Assembly (NCBI RefSeq): GCF_000013605.1
Contig: NC_007908.1
Location: 2,356,001-2,420,000 of the forward strand
Length of the DNA: 64,000 nucleotides
Reading direction: 5' to 3'
Source of the DNA: Rhodoferax ferrireducens T118
GTDB taxonomy: Bacteria; Pseudomonadota; Gammaproteobacteria; Burkholderiales; Burkholderiaceae_C
The position numbers were made by a program, and so were the translations under genes. The notes beneath the pieces were generated by a model. The model was not told the origin of the DNA. It worked only from the letters and a program-made list of their open reading frames with translations, and ran no database searches. Below, one piece after another: positions 9,872 to 19,663 of the stretch. Positions within the stretch are counted from its first letter, which is position 1; each line of letters starts with the position of its first letter.

Positions 9872-10243
9872 GGTTTGGCGCCTATCCTGGGCGCTGTGGC
9901 ATCGGCCTGCTCGGTGCTTGAAACACTGAATCAGTCAAAGGCAGATGGGGTACAAAGGGTGAACGTCCGCGCGAGGCATGGTTCCCAGCAAGGTGCTGGC
10001 GTAGCGGGCAACTGACGCTCCGCAACTGATGCATTGTCGCATGATCTCGATGTTTTGCCCATCGCCTCATGGAATTCAATGGATTAACCAGTGTCGGACA
10101 TGTGGTCTGGACTCCCGCACACCACAATTGATTTCGTCACGGCAGGCCGATTGGAAACAGTCTGTTACCGAGACAGTCTCTGCCTGGTGGCAGCGGGGAG
10201 AATTGGTTCGACGAACTGAATCTGCAATGAGGGGCCATTCCTG
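9872..10243. other. non-coding divergent spacer between rhlE and DUF1631 gene
   Basis: 372 bp between divergent starts. I see no convincing gene. It should hold both promoters and, for rhlE, a 5' leader. Two direct copies of ACAGTCT occur near 10157 and 10173; no recognised operator. Confidence 0.5.
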
Positions 10244-12457
10244 ATGAAGAAATTTCTGCTTCGGCGTATCGGTGCGGCGCACGATCAGGCCAATGGTCGT
10301 GCCTCGCTGCGGGAATGCCTGGAAGTCGTGCTGATGCAGGCCGACAACCTGATGGATGATGTGCTGGAAGGATTGGCCGCAGCGGCCACCACGCCCAAGA
10401 GTAAAAGGTCTTTTGGGCAACACTTCGCCGTCAGCAAAACCGTGACTGATGCGCTGCGTATGCAGGCCGCGTCCGTCAAAGCGACGTTCAAAGCACAATT
10501 GCGGCTGGGTTTATACAACACCGGTTCCCAACAAATCGCGGCGCATACGCTGTTGCGTTTTGACGATTTGCAGCAACTCGACTCCCACCAAATTGATGCC
10601 AGCATTGAATTTGCGCTGGCGCAGCAGGAGGTTATCCGCTGTGTTGATGACCTGCTTCCAGCCTTGAATGGCCTGGTCAGCAGTCTGTTGGGTTGGATCA
10701 CGGTTCAGCCGCAGCTCAACCCGCTCAAACCCGAGGTTTTTGTGAGGGCACTGCAAGCAAGCCTGGCGGAGCATGCGCCGGACGAGCAGGCGCGGGCAGC
10801 GCTTATCACGCCCGCTGCAGGATTGCTAGGGGTGAGCCTGCATAAGCTTTACCGTGAAGTCTGCATTTGGTTGCGCTCACAAGGCATCGAGCCCGCCTCG
10901 CCTGTGGGCGCTTTGCCGGGTGGGCGTGCAGCGGCCGGAAAGGGTACCCAGAACGCGGTTTCGCGCACCTTGGTGACGCTTGACAAACTGCGCAAGCTGC
11001 TTTCGGGCGAGCTTGACGGTGCGCAGGGCAACCCGGCCGCGCAGGACTTTTTGCAAACGGTGCCCGCCTGCTATGACGCACTGGAAGACATGAAGTTGAT
11101 AGAGCCCATGATGAAACGTCTGGCGCAGCGCGCCAGTTTGCCTTCGAACCCGGGCGTGCCGGTAGAGACACCTCAGCAGATGGTCGTGCGTGAGCCGACG
11201 CAGGGCAAGCAGTTGGGCAAGCAACTGGGTGCCGAAGTTGTACGCCTGATGCTGGACAACCTGATGCAAGACGAAAGACTGCTGCTTAAAGTGCGTGCAC
11301 TTATCAAGACGCTGGAGCCGGTGCTGTTGACGCTTTCCGATGCCGATCCCCGGTTCTTCAGCGAACGTCAGCATCCGGCACGCCAGTTCCTGGACCGACT
11401 GACGCACCGCAGTCTGGGTTACACGTCTGAAAATGATGACGGGTTTTCCCGGTTCTTGGCATCCATTTCAGAGGCGGTTGGCGTTTTGACCGGTGGCGAT
11501 GGTGATGCCGCATCGTTTGCCCAGGTGGGGCACGTGCTTGAAACGGGTTGGGCTTTGGATGAGGTCAAGCAGCGGCAACAACAAGAAGAAGCAGCGCGCG
11601 CGTTGCTGCACGTGGAGCACAGAAACCTGCTGGCGCAGCGGCTGGCAGACGAGTTCCAGGAACGTCAAAAAGACAAGCAGATTCCTGAGCTGGTGACTGG
11701 TTTTCTGCGTGGGCCTTGGGCACAGGTGGTGGCGGAGTCGCAGTTGGGGTGTGCCGACGGCAGCACCGACCCCGACGGCTATCTGGCGTTGGTGGACGAT
11801 TTGATCTGGAGCGTCCAACATCAATTGACCCGGCGCAATCGGCTCAGACTCGTGCAACTGGTGCCTAATTTGCTGGTCAAGTTGCGTCACGGCCTACAGC
11901 TGATTCAATATCCACAGGAGCGTATTCCGGTCTTGTTTGACGCCTTGGTCACGCTGCATGAAAAAGCATTTGAAGGTCGCCGTGTTGGACCCGTTGCCGG
12001 AGCGGCAGAGCCCGCGGCTCAGACAGCTGGCGACCTGTTGGATGTCGGCAGCCTGATGGATGTGCCTGACATGCTGGACGAGGAGGGTCTTTGGGGCGCC
12101 GATGATCAGGCCCAGGAATCGGCTTATTCGGAGCCTGATGTTCAACATCTATCAGCTACCGACGTTCAGCGCCCTTGGTCTGTTGTGGAGCTCACCCCAG
12201 GGGTTTGGGTGGAACTGATTGTGGATGATGTGTGGGTGCGCGCGCAATTGACCTGGGCCAGTCCGCACCAGACTCTTTTCATGTTTATTTCCCGCGGCGG
12301 GATGGCGCATGCGTTGTCCCGGCGCACCATGGAACGCCTGCGGATGAAGGGTCGGGTGCGCTTCATCTCGGATGGTCATGTGGTTGACAACGCGCTTGAC
12401 GCCGTGGCCCAGATGGCTTTGGAAAATGACCTGGGTCGGGTGGAGAAACAACCTTAA
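10244..12457 (+). CDS. DUF1631 family protein
   Basis: 737-aa cytoplasmic protein of the DUF1631 family, found mainly in beta- and gammaproteobacteria and without an established function. No signal peptide or membrane helix. Mostly alpha-helical, with two glutamine-rich stretches (one is VKQRQQQEEAARALL). The C-terminal part (about 640-730) reads TPGVWVELIVDDVWVRAQLTW then FISRGGMAHALSRRTMERL, a beta-rich module that recalls PilZ-like folds; that comparison is a guess. A GAGGGG site precedes the ATG. Lies upstream of ettA with 78 bp between. Confidence 0.8.
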   Translation: MKKFLLRRIGAAHDQANGRASLRECLEVVLMQADNLMDDVLEGLAAAATTPKSKRSFGQHFAVSKTVTDALRMQAASVKATFKAQLRLGLYNTGSQQIAAHTLLRFDDLQQLDSHQIDASIEFALAQQEVIRCVDDLLPALNGLVSSLLGWITVQPQLNPLKPEVFVRALQASLAEHAPDEQARAALITPAAGLLGVSLHKLYREVCIWLRSQGIEPASPVGALPGGRAAAGKGTQNAVSRTLVTLDKLRKLLSGELDGAQGNPAAQDFLQTVPACYDALEDMKLIEPMMKRLAQRASLPSNPGVPVETPQQMVVREPTQGKQLGKQLGAEVVRLMLDNLMQDERLLLKVRALIKTLEPVLLTLSDADPRFFSERQHPARQFLDRLTHRSLGYTSENDDGFSRFLASISEAVGVLTGGDGDAASFAQVGHVLETGWALDEVKQRQQQEEAARALLHVEHRNLLAQRLADEFQERQKDKQIPELVTGFLRGPWAQVVAESQLGCADGSTDPDGYLALVDDLIWSVQHQLTRRNRLRLVQLVPNLLVKLRHGLQLIQYPQERIPVLFDALVTLHEKAFEGRRVGPVAGAAEPAAQTAGDLLDVGSLMDVPDMLDEEGLWGADDQAQESAYSEPDVQHLSATDVQRPWSVVELTPGVWVELIVDDVWVRAQLTWASPHQTLFMFISRGGMAHALSRRTMERLRMKGRVRFISDGHVVDNALDAVAQMALENDLGRVEKQP

Positions 12458-12535
12458 TCCAGGCTGGTGGCGCCGCCGCGCCGGGCGAACCGTCGATAAT
12501 AGCGGGTTTCCATTTAGAAGTACCCCGCACGACCC

Positions 12536-14197
12536 ATGGCTCAATACGTATTTTCCATGAACCACCTCGGCAAGATTGTTCCGCCGAAAAAGTTCATTCT
12601 CAAAGACATTTCCCTCAGCTTTTTCCCCGGCGCCAAAATTGGCGTGCTGGGCACCAATGGCTCCGGCAAGTCCACCCTGCTAAAAATCATGGCCGGGGTC
12701 GACAAGGAGTTTGAAGGCGAAGCCATTCCCATGGCCGGTCTGAACATTGGCTACTTGCCGCAAGAGCCGCAACTGGACCCCGAACAGACGGTACGTGAAA
12801 GCGTGGAAGCCGGCATGGGTGATGTGTTCAAAGCCAAAGCCCGGCTGGAAGAAATTTACGCCGCTTACGGCGACGAAGATGCCGACTTCGACGCTCTGGC
12901 TGAAGAACAAGCCCGGATGGAAGCCATCATTGGCAGCACGGGCGCGGATACGGAGCACCAACTTGAAATAGCGGCTGACGCGCTGCGGCTGCCTCCGTGG
13001 GAGGCGAGGGTCGGCGTGCTCTCCGGGGGCGAAAAGCGCCGGGTCGCCCTGTGCCGCCTGCTGCTGTCCAAGCCGGACATGCTGCTGCTCGATGAGCCTA
13101 CCAATCACCTGGATGCCGAATCGGTGGACTGGCTGGAACAGTTCTTGAAGCGCTATCCCGGCACCGTGGTGGCCATCACCCATGACCGCTATTTTCTGGA
13201 CAACGCCGCCGAGTGGATTCTGGAGCTCGACCGGGGCAATGGCATGCCTTACAAAGGCAACTACAGCGCGTGGTTGGAGCAAAAGCAGGAGCGCCTGTCG
13301 CAAGAGCAAAAGGGCGAAGAATCTCGTGCCAAGGCACTCAAGAAAGAGCTTGAATGGTCACGCCAGAACCCCAAGGCACGCCAAGCCAAGAGCAAGGCCC
13401 GTTTGGCCCGCTTTGAAGAGCTGTCTGACTTTGAATATCAGAAACGCAACGAAACCAACGAAATCTTCATCCCCGTCGCTGACCGCCTCGGGAACGAAGT
13501 GATTGAATTTGTCAATGTCAGCAAGTCGTTTGGCGACCGCATGCTTATCGATAACCTGAGCTTCAAGGTGCCACCGGGTGCCATCGTCGGCATTATTGGC
13601 CCCAACGGTGCCGGTAAATCGACCTTGTTCCGCATGATCGCGGGCAAGGAAAAACCCGACAGTGGCGAGGTCAAGATTGGCTCCACCGTCAAGATGGCAT
13701 TTGTCGACCAGCACCGGGATGACTTGTCGAACGAAAAAACCGTCTGGGAAGACGTGTCCGGCGGGCTTGACATTCTGAACGTGGGCAAGTTCCAGATGGC
13801 CAGCCGCGCGTATTGCGGACGTTTCAATTTCAACGGCGCGGACCAGCAAAAACGCGTGGGAACACTGTCGGGTGGTGAGCGCGGGCGACTGCATTTGGCC
13901 AAGACCCTGATTGCTGGCGGCAATGTGTTGATGCTCGATGAGCCTTCCAACGACCTGGATGTGGAAACTTTGCGGGCGTTGGAAGACGCCTTGCTGGAGT
14001 TCGCCGGCTCCATCATGGTCATCAGCCATGACCGCTGGTTCCTGGACCGTATTGCCACCCACATTTTGGCTTGCGAAGGCGACAGCCAGTGGACCTTCTT
14101 TGATGGCAACTACCAGGAATATGAAGCCGACAAGCGCAAACGCCTCGGTGAAGAGGGCGCCAAACCGCATCGCATGCGGTTCAAAGCCCTCAAATAA
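12536..14197 (+). CDS. ettA: energy-dependent translational throttle protein EttA (ABC-F)
   Basis: ABC-F ATPase (553 aa; E. coli EttA is 555) that binds the ribosomal E site and links translation to the ATP/ADP ratio. Two nucleotide-binding domains are complete: Walker A GTNGSGKST and GPNGAGKST, signatures LSGGEKRR and LSGGERGR, Walker B LLLDEPTNHLD and LMLDEPSNDLD. The interdomain linker carries the charged KARQAKSKARLARFEEL segment typical of the family. No membrane domain, as expected. Convergent with the RquA-like gene; a hairpin lies between. Confidence 0.97.
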   Translation: MAQYVFSMNHLGKIVPPKKFILKDISLSFFPGAKIGVLGTNGSGKSTLLKIMAGVDKEFEGEAIPMAGLNIGYLPQEPQLDPEQTVRESVEAGMGDVFKAKARLEEIYAAYGDEDADFDALAEEQARMEAIIGSTGADTEHQLEIAADALRLPPWEARVGVLSGGEKRRVALCRLLLSKPDMLLLDEPTNHLDAESVDWLEQFLKRYPGTVVAITHDRYFLDNAAEWILELDRGNGMPYKGNYSAWLEQKQERLSQEQKGEESRAKALKKELEWSRQNPKARQAKSKARLARFEELSDFEYQKRNETNEIFIPVADRLGNEVIEFVNVSKSFGDRMLIDNLSFKVPPGAIVGIIGPNGAGKSTLFRMIAGKEKPDSGEVKIGSTVKMAFVDQHRDDLSNEKTVWEDVSGGLDILNVGKFQMASRAYCGRFNFNGADQQKRVGTLSGGERGRLHLAKTLIAGGNVLMLDEPSNDLDVETLRALEDALLEFAGSIMVISHDRWFLDRIATHILACEGDSQWTFFDGNYQEYEADKRKRLGEEGAKPHRMRFKALK

Positions 14198-14211
14198 GCG
14201 CTGTGAAGCGC

Positions 14212-14241
14212 ACCAAAAACCTCAAGGTTTGGGGTTTTTGG
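14212..14241. terminator. bidirectional hairpin between ettA and the rquA-like gene
   Basis: Ten-base perfect arms ACCAAAAACC (14212-14221) and GGTTTTTGGT (14232-14241). The right arm lies inside the last codons of the - strand gene, so one structure may serve both convergent units. Confidence 0.6.
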
Positions 14242-15022
14242 TGGCAATGACGATCTGGAAGTTGCCAAAGAACACGGTGCGGCGCTCGCAGGTAAAGCCA
14301 CCCATCGCTTCAAGTTGATTCAGCGGGTCGTGAGAATCCCAGAGTGCCAGACCCAAGGGTTCAAACACCTTGAAGTAAGTCCAGCTCAGCGCGCGAAGTA
14401 CCCATAGATCAGGCCGATGAAATTCGGCCAGATAGAGTTTTCCGCCCGGTACCAGCACGCGCATGGCTTCACTCAAGGCCACGCTCTTGAGGTGGTGCGG
14501 TAACTCGTGCAGTAGGAAAAAAATCACATTAGCGTCAACCGACTCGTCCGCCTGCTTCATCGATGTGGCGTTCTCTTGCAGAAATTCAAGTTTGCCCGCG
14601 AACTCGGGGAGCTTGCTATTAGCGTGCACCAACTCGTTCTTGATGATGTCGGCAATCAGCACGCGTTTGGCGCCTGATTTGACGGCCGCGGTGACCACGC
14701 GGGGAATCACATTGCCAAAAGCACAGGATGTGATCAGCACTTTTTTTCCACGCAAGTCCATGTGGTGCAGCCCGCTGGTAATGGCAGAGACCAGCCGGTC
14801 GTATTGAAACAGCAAAATGGCAGCAATGACTGGCTGAAAATCGATCAATTTGATCAGCCGCATGTTCGAGTAAAGGGGGTAGACATGGGCTGCATCGTCT
14901 TCCAAATTGCCCATAGCGCCGCGCACGATCAGCGTGCCGCGGGTCAGCGCGAAGAAGAAGAGGGCCGTGCTGGAAAGAACGACAAACACGCCGATAAACG
15001 TATATAAAAACCAGGCAGACAT
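14222..15022 (-). CDS. RquA-like class I SAM-dependent methyltransferase-fold protein
   Basis: 266 aa. A hydrophobic N-terminal segment (about 4-27) suggests membrane attachment, then a class I methyltransferase fold. Motif I reads KKVLITSCAFGNVIPRV, lacking the usual acidic and GxGxG residues; later come VIFFLLHELPHHLKSVALSE, AMRVLVPGGKLYLAEFHRPD and FKVFEPLGLALWDS. The degenerate motif I, the FFLLHE block and the FHRP block recall RquA, which converts ubiquinone to rhodoquinone using SAM as amino donor. Alternatively it is a neighbouring methyltransferase subfamily. An AAGGAAA site precedes the ATG. A possible FNR/ANR box lies at 15094-15107. Confidence 0.6.
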   Translation of the reverse strand: MSAWFLYTFIGVFVVLSSTALFFFALTRGTLIVRGAMGNLEDDAAHVYPLYSNMRLIKLIDFQPVIAAILLFQYDRLVSAITSGLHHMDLRGKKVLITSCAFGNVIPRVVTAAVKSGAKRVLIADIIKNELVHANSKLPEFAGKLEFLQENATSMKQADESVDANVIFFLLHELPHHLKSVALSEAMRVLVPGGKLYLAEFHRPDLWVLRALSWTYFKVFEPLGLALWDSHDPLNQLEAMGGFTCERRTVFFGNFQIVIATKNPKP

Positions 15023-15043
15023 TGCTTTCCTTAGAGGGTCAAG

Positions 15044-15059
15044 ATGATTCTTGAATCAT
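15044..15059. promoter_or_regulatory. perfect dyad upstream of the rquA-like gene
   Basis: ATGATTC-TT-GAATCAT, 22 bases before the start codon on the - strand. It includes TATGAT (reverse complement of 15055-15060), which could be the -10 element. Role unknown. Confidence 0.3.
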
Positions 15060-15093
15060 AACTGACGGGTTTCCCCGGGGCCCCCTTGGAAGA

Positions 15094-15107
15094 TTGACCT
15101 CGCTCAA
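15094..15107. promoter_or_regulatory. FNR/ANR-like box upstream of the rquA-like gene
   Basis: TTGAC-CTCG-CTCAA compared with TTGAT-N4-ATCAA; the outer TTGA/TCAA arms are exact and extend to ATTGA/TCAAT. It lies 72 bp upstream of the start at 15022. Spacing to the possible -10 is somewhat longer than the classic class II arrangement. Confidence 0.4.
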
Positions 15108-15189
15108 TAGATTGGTGTTCAGGCGCTGACAAACCTTGGGTGCAGCCACTTGAAGCAGGCGCACAGTAGCGCCGCTGGCCAAGTGGCAA

Positions 15190-16035
15190 TCAACTGGCTG
15201 CCAGTTTGGCTGCCAGTTGACTTAGCGCCTGGTAAGCCTCGCCCGCCGTGGTATTCCACTGCGCGATGGCCTCGCCTTGGCGCTGTACCAGGGCCGTGTC
15301 GCCCCGGGCGGCAGGGCCGGTCAAGGCGCAAACGGGGCCGAGTGCCAGGATGTTGTTGACCGCATTGCGCAGTAGAGTGGTGCTGAGCTGCGCCACCATG
15401 TCGGCGGGCACTCCGCTGTCGCGCCACAACTGCTGTGCCAAGTCTTGTAGCACCGGCAGAAAATTGGTCGAAAATACGGCCCCCGCGTGATACAGCAGTT
15501 TGTGCTCGGCCGCCAGCGGGAAGCAGCGTGTGCCAATGCGGACAAATGCGGGCTCAAGGGCCAGAGTCGCCGATGGGTCGCCTTCAAGCGCGCAGGGGGA
15601 ACCTGCCAATTGTTGCAGTGCGGTGCCGGGGTCGGCAAAACTGAGCAGGCAGTGTGCGCTGGCCAGTTGCCAGCCCAGGGAGCGCAATGACGCCAGTTCG
15701 GTAGAAGAGAGGGCGCCGCTGCAGTGAAAGGCGATGGCGGGTGGCTTGCCGGGGTTGGTTGGGGCGGATTTGGCCCAGTTTGCGGCGGCTTGTGCCAGTG
15801 CCACAGCAGTCTGGGCAATCTGGTCGTCGGGCACCGCCAGCATCCAGACATCGGCCGGGCGCAGATCTGCCAGACGGGTTGTGGCTCGTCCCGCGCCCAT
15901 AAAAGCCACCGCCTGCTCGGCCGACGCCAGCGAGCGCGTCAGCACATCCTGTACGCGATAGACGCCGCTGCTGTGCCAGGCACGGCCCAAGGTCTTGCCT
16001 ACCCGACCGCAACCAACGATGTTGATGGATTTCAT
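15190..16035 (-). CDS. Rossmann-like / DUF2520 domain protein
   Basis: 281 aa. The N-terminal Rossmann domain starts INIVGCGRVGKTLGRAW and continues with LAVPDDQIAQTAVAL; the C-terminal DUF2520 helical domain includes YHAGAVFSTNFLPVLQDLAQ and LLRNAVNNILALGPVCALTGPAARGD. The overall build is that of ketopantoate reductase or ProC-like dehydrogenases, but the substrate is not known for this family. It lies downstream of the aminotransferase on the same strand, separated by a strong terminator, so probably its own unit. Confidence 0.85.
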   Translation of the reverse strand: MKSINIVGCGRVGKTLGRAWHSSGVYRVQDVLTRSLASAEQAVAFMGAGRATTRLADLRPADVWMLAVPDDQIAQTAVALAQAAANWAKSAPTNPGKPPAIAFHCSGALSSTELASLRSLGWQLASAHCLLSFADPGTALQQLAGSPCALEGDPSATLALEPAFVRIGTRCFPLAAEHKLLYHAGAVFSTNFLPVLQDLAQQLWRDSGVPADMVAQLSTTLLRNAVNNILALGPVCALTGPAARGDTALVQRQGEAIAQWNTTAGEAYQALSQLAAKLAAS

Positions 16036-16051
16036 GGCGCCAATGATAAGT

Positions 16052-16068
16052 GCTATAAAAAAAATAGC
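16052..16068. repeat. 17-bp dyad repeat, copy 2 (GCTAT-N7-ATAGC)
   Basis: Exact fit to GCTAY-N7-RTAGC. It abuts the terminator stem 16061-16106 that follows the aminotransferase gene. Confidence 0.5.
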
Positions 16069-16106
16069 TGCTTACGCCCGTTCTACGGGGGTTAAGCAGC
16101 TATTTT
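16057..16106 (-). terminator. terminator after the aminotransferase gene
   Basis: Fourteen-base arms AAAATAGCTGCTTA (16061-16074) and its complement (16093-16106), with an inner CCCGT/ACGGG stem. On the - strand the hairpin is followed by about eight T residues. Confidence 0.75.
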
Positions 16107-16126
16107 GTCTAAAGTTTTGGATTGGC

Positions 16127-17323
16127 TTAAATGACCTTGGCAATCGACGCGCAGACGTAGTCAATGTTCTTGCTGTTGAGCGCGGCCACGCACATGCGCC
16201 CGGTATCGGTGCCATACACACCAAACTCACTGCGCAGGCGCACCATCTGGTCCTTGGACAGGCCTGAGTAGCTGAACATGCCGATTTGCTGGGTGATGAA
16301 GCTCATGTCTTGCTTGATGCCAGCGGCTTTCAGGCCGTCGACCAGCTTCTGGCGCATGGCTTTGATGCGCACCCGCATTTCGCCTAATTCTTTTTCCCAC
16401 AGGGCGCGCAGCTCGGGTGTTCCCAGCACGGCGGCCACGATGGCGCCACCGTGGCTGGGCGGGTTGCTGTAATTGGTGCGAATCACGATCTTGAGCTGGC
16501 TCAGGACCCGGCTGGCTTCTTCCTTGTTGTCGCACAGCACGCTCAAGGCGCCAACACGCTCACCGTACAGGCTGAAGCTCTTGCTGAAGCTGGTCGCCAC
16601 AAAAAACAACAGGCCAGCGGCAACAAATTTACCGATCACCGCACCATCTTCGGTCAAGCCGTAGCCAAAGCCCTGGTAAGCCATGTCGAGGAACGGCACC
16701 AGGTTTTTGGCCTTGACCGCGGCAATCACTTGATCCCACTGGGCCGGGCTGATGTCATAGCCGGTCGGGTTGTGGCAGCAAGCGTGTAGCACCACCACGG
16801 TGCCAGCAGCGGCGGCGTTGAGGTCGGCCAGCATGCCCGCAAAGTCAAGGCTGCGTGTGGCGGCATCGTAGTAGCGGTAAGACTCAACCGTGAAGCCGGC
16901 ATTGGTGAACAGCGCGCGGTGGTTTTCCCAGCTGGGGTCGCTGATCAACACCTTGGCCTTGGGGTTGAGTTTCTTCAAAAAATCGGCTCCCACCTTGAGG
17001 CCCCCGGTGCCACCCAGCGCCTGGATGGTGGCAATGCGGCCACTCTTGACGGGCTCACTGTCAGCGCCAAACACCAAGGCCTTGACGGCTGCGTCGTAAG
17101 CGGCAATGCCGTCAATTGGCAGGTAACCGTGGGGTTTTGGCGCATCCATCATGGCTTTCTCGGCTGCCAGCACACATTGGAGCAGGGGCAGTTTGCCGTT
17201 GTCGTCGAAGTACACGCCCACGCCCAAATTAACTTTGGCCGGGTTGGTGTCGGCATTGAATTGTTCGTTGAGACCCAGAATCGGGTCGCGCGGGGCCATT
17301 TCGACAGCGGAAAAGAGAGACAT
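16127..17323 (-). CDS. aromatic-amino-acid / aspartate aminotransferase, class I
   Basis: PLP-dependent transaminase of 398 aa, close to the TyrB/AspC group, using 2-oxoglutarate as amino acceptor. N-terminus MSLFSAVEMAPRDPILGLNE and NLGVGVYFDDNGKLPLL are characteristic. The PLP lysine is in VATSFSKSFSLYGERVGAL, preceded by the cofactor Asp/Tyr region VPFLDMAYQGFG. Sequence does not separate tyrosine from aspartate preference. The start ATG is preceded by GGAAC; the gene is divergent from uvrB with a 106-bp spacer that must hold both promoters. Confidence 0.93.
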   Translation of the reverse strand: MSLFSAVEMAPRDPILGLNEQFNADTNPAKVNLGVGVYFDDNGKLPLLQCVLAAEKAMMDAPKPHGYLPIDGIAAYDAAVKALVFGADSEPVKSGRIATIQALGGTGGLKVGADFLKKLNPKAKVLISDPSWENHRALFTNAGFTVESYRYYDAATRSLDFAGMLADLNAAAAGTVVVLHACCHNPTGYDISPAQWDQVIAAVKAKNLVPFLDMAYQGFGYGLTEDGAVIGKFVAAGLLFFVATSFSKSFSLYGERVGALSVLCDNKEEASRVLSQLKIVIRTNYSNPPSHGGAIVAAVLGTPELRALWEKELGEMRVRIKAMRQKLVDGLKAAGIKQDMSFITQQIGMFSYSGLSKDQMVRLRSEFGVYGTDTGRMCVAALNSKNIDYVCASIAKVI

Positions 17324-17429
17324 GGGGGTTCCTGTTCAGAGTGGTATTGGAAAAAAACCGAGAATAAGGGTTTTGCCGGATTGCAAACGGTTATTTTACC
17401 GAGCGCTTGCGTGCTGACTGACCTTTTTT

Positions 17430-19562
17430 ATGACTGTACCCACTCCCGCCGCTCTTGTTACGTCCTCTGATGCCGAGCCGGTTCGCTCCGGCACCTTTGT
17501 ACGCTACCCCGACTCACCCTTTGAGCTGTATCAGCCGTACCCACCCGCTGGCGACCAACCAGAGGCCATCAACCAACTGGTGGAAGGCGTCAATGACGGT
17601 GAGGTGTTTCAAATCTTGCTGGGCGTCACCGGCTCGGGCAAAACCTTCACCATGGCCAATGTGATTGCCAGACTGGGGCGGCCCGCCATTGTGTTTGCGC
17701 CCAACAAAACACTGGCGGCGCAGTTGTACAGCGAGTTCCGTGAGTTTTTTCCCAAGAATGCTGTGGAGTACTTCGTCAGTTATTACGACTACTACCAGCC
17801 CGAGGCCTATGTGCCGCAGCGCGATTTGTTCATTGAAAAAGACTCGGCCATCAACGAGCACATCGAACAAATGCGCTTGAGCTGTACCAAAAGCGTGCTG
17901 GAGCGCCGCGACGTGGTGATTGTGGCCACGGTGTCGGCCATCTACGGCATTGGCCAGCCCGAGGCGTATCACAAAATGGTGATGACGCTGCGGGTGGGCG
18001 ACAAGCTGGGCCAGCGCGACATGATTGCCCAACTGGTGCGCATGCAGTACCAGCGCAACGATGTGGATTTTTCACGCGGGGCGTTTCGGGTGCGCGGTGA
18101 CACCATTGATATTTTTCCGGCCGAGCACAGCGAGATGGCGATCCGGGTCGAGCTGTTTGACGACGAGATCGAGTCACTGCAGCTGTTTGACCCACTCACC
18201 GGGCGCATCCGGCAAAAAATACCGCGCTTTACCGTCTACCCCAGCAGTCATTACGTGACCCCGCGCGAGCAGGTGCTGTCTGCGGTGGAGGCGATCAAGA
18301 TCGAGTTGGCAGAACGCATCAAGGAGTTTGTTGGCCAGGGCAAGCTGGTGGAGGCGCAGCGCATTGAGCAGCGCACGCGGTTTGATCTGGAGATGCTCAG
18401 CGAGGTGGGGCATTGCAAGGGCATTGAAAACTATTCTCGGCACCTGAGCGGTGCCGCCCCCGGTGAGCCGCCTGCCACGTTGACAGATTACCTGCCGAAA
18501 GACGCGCTGATGTTTCTGGACGAAAGCCATGTGCTGATCGGCCAGTTTGGTGCCATGTACAACGGCGACCGCTCGCGCAAGACCACGCTGGTTGAATACG
18601 GTTTCAGGCTGCCCAGCGCGTTGGATAACCGACCGCTCAAGTTTGAAGAGTTCGAGACCCGCATGCGCCAGGCCATTTTTGTCTCCGCCACGCCCGCGCA
18701 ATGGGAAAAAGACCATGCCGGAAAAATTGTTGAACAACTGGTGCGCCCGACCGGCCTGGTTGACCCTGAAGTGGAAGTGCGTCCGGCGGTGAATCAGGTG
18801 GATGATGTGCTGCAAGAAATCCGCATTCGTGTCGAAAAACATGAGCGCGTGTTGATCACCACGCTGACCAAGCGCATGGCCGAACAGCTGACCGATTATT
18901 TGAGTGACAACGGGGTCAAGGTGCGCTACCTGCACAGCGACATCGACACCGTGGAGCGGGTCGAAATTTTGCGCGACCTGCGTTTGGGCACGTTTGATGT
19001 GCTGGTGGGTATCAACCTGCTGCGCGAGGGACTGGATATTCCCGAGGTGTCGCTGGTAGCGATTCTGGATGCCGATAAAGAAGGCTTTTTGCGCTCCGAG
19101 CGCTCCCTGATCCAGACCATTGGTCGTGCTGCCCGCAATCTGGAGGGACGTGCGATTTTGTATGCCGATAAGGTGACCGAGTCGATGAGAAAAGCGATTG
19201 GCGAGACTGAGCGCCGTCGTGTCAAACAGGTGACGCACAACCTGGCGATGGGAATCACACCACGCTCCATCGTGAAGCAGGTGAAAGATCTGATCGACGG
19301 TGTTTACAGCGAAAAAGCCGGCCAAGAGGCAGAAAAGCTGGAGCGCGACGCGATGCAGCGTGCTCAGGTGGAAGACATGAGCGAGAAAGACATCTCCCGC
19401 GAGATCAAGAGGCTGGAAAAACTGATGATGGAACACGCGCGCAACCTGGAGTTCGAAAAGGCGGCGCGGGTGCGCGATCAGCTGGGTATTTTGAAGGAAC
19501 AGGCCTTTGGCGCAGCGGGCAGGGACAACGTGGTGGTTATTGCTGCAGGAACAAAAGACTAA
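17430..19562 (+). CDS. uvrB: excinuclease ABC subunit UvrB
   Basis: Damage-verifying helicase-like subunit of nucleotide excision repair, 710 aa (E. coli 673; extra residues are at both ends). Walker A is GVTGSGKT; the DNA-strand-separating beta-hairpin region is [15 protein letters not shown]; the DEAD-like box is [10 protein letters not shown]; motif VI is in [12 protein letters not shown]. The C-terminal UVR motif that contacts UvrC is present ([20 protein letters not shown]). Full length, with no anomaly. The isc operon begins 101 bp downstream. Confidence 0.98.
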   Translation: MTVPTPAALVTSSDAEPVRSGTFVRYPDSPFELYQPYPPAGDQPEAINQLVEGVNDGEVFQILLGVTGSGKTFTMANVIARLGRPAIVFAPNKTLAAQLYSEFREFFPKNAVEYFVSYYDYYQPEAYVPQRDLFIEKDSAINEHIEQMRLSCTKSVLERRDVVIVATVSAIYGIGQPEAYHKMVMTLRVGDKLGQRDMIAQLVRMQYQRNDVDFSRGAFRVRGDTIDIFPAEHSEMAIRVELFDDEIESLQLFDPLTGRIRQKIPRFTVYPSSHYVTPREQVLSAVEAIKIELAERIKEFVGQGKLVEAQRIEQRTRFDLEMLSEVGHCKGIENYSRHLSGAAPGEPPATLTDYLPKDALMFLDESHVLIGQFGAMYNGDRSRKTTLVEYGFRLPSALDNRPLKFEEFETRMRQAIFVSATPAQWEKDHAGKIVEQLVRPTGLVDPEVEVRPAVNQVDDVLQEIRIRVEKHERVLITTLTKRMAEQLTDYLSDNGVKVRYLHSDIDTVERVEILRDLRLGTFDVLVGINLLREGLDIPEVSLVAILDADKEGFLRSERSLIQTIGRAARNLEGRAILYADKVTESMRKAIGETERRRVKQVTHNLAMGITPRSIVKQVKDLIDGVYSEKAGQEAEKLERDAMQRAQVEDMSEKDISREIKRLEKLMMEHARNLEFEKAARVRDQLGILKEQAFGAAGRDNVVVIAAGTKD

Positions 19563-19611
19563 AAAATACTGATCAGTCTAGTTACCCGAGTAAATTACTT
19601 GGTTTCTTGAT

Positions 19612-19636
19612 ATACTCAACTATATTAGTCAAGTAA
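19612..19636 (+). promoter_or_regulatory. IscR type 1 binding site
   Basis: Sequence starts ATACTCAACT and ends TAGTCAAGTA and fits the known type 1 pattern ATASYYGACT-RWWW-YAGTCRRSTA with one mismatch in the core (A for G in the left arm). It lies 28 bp before iscR and overlaps a possible -10 (TATACT), the position expected for feedback repression of the operon by [2Fe-2S]-IscR. Confidence 0.75.
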
Positions 19637-19663
19637 GTACGATTCAGCTTCAAGGAGTATGCG

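Noticed and set aside
18174..19436. A 420-codon open frame on the - strand
   Set aside because: Entirely antisense to uvrB; His/Gln-rich product typical of a shadow frame.
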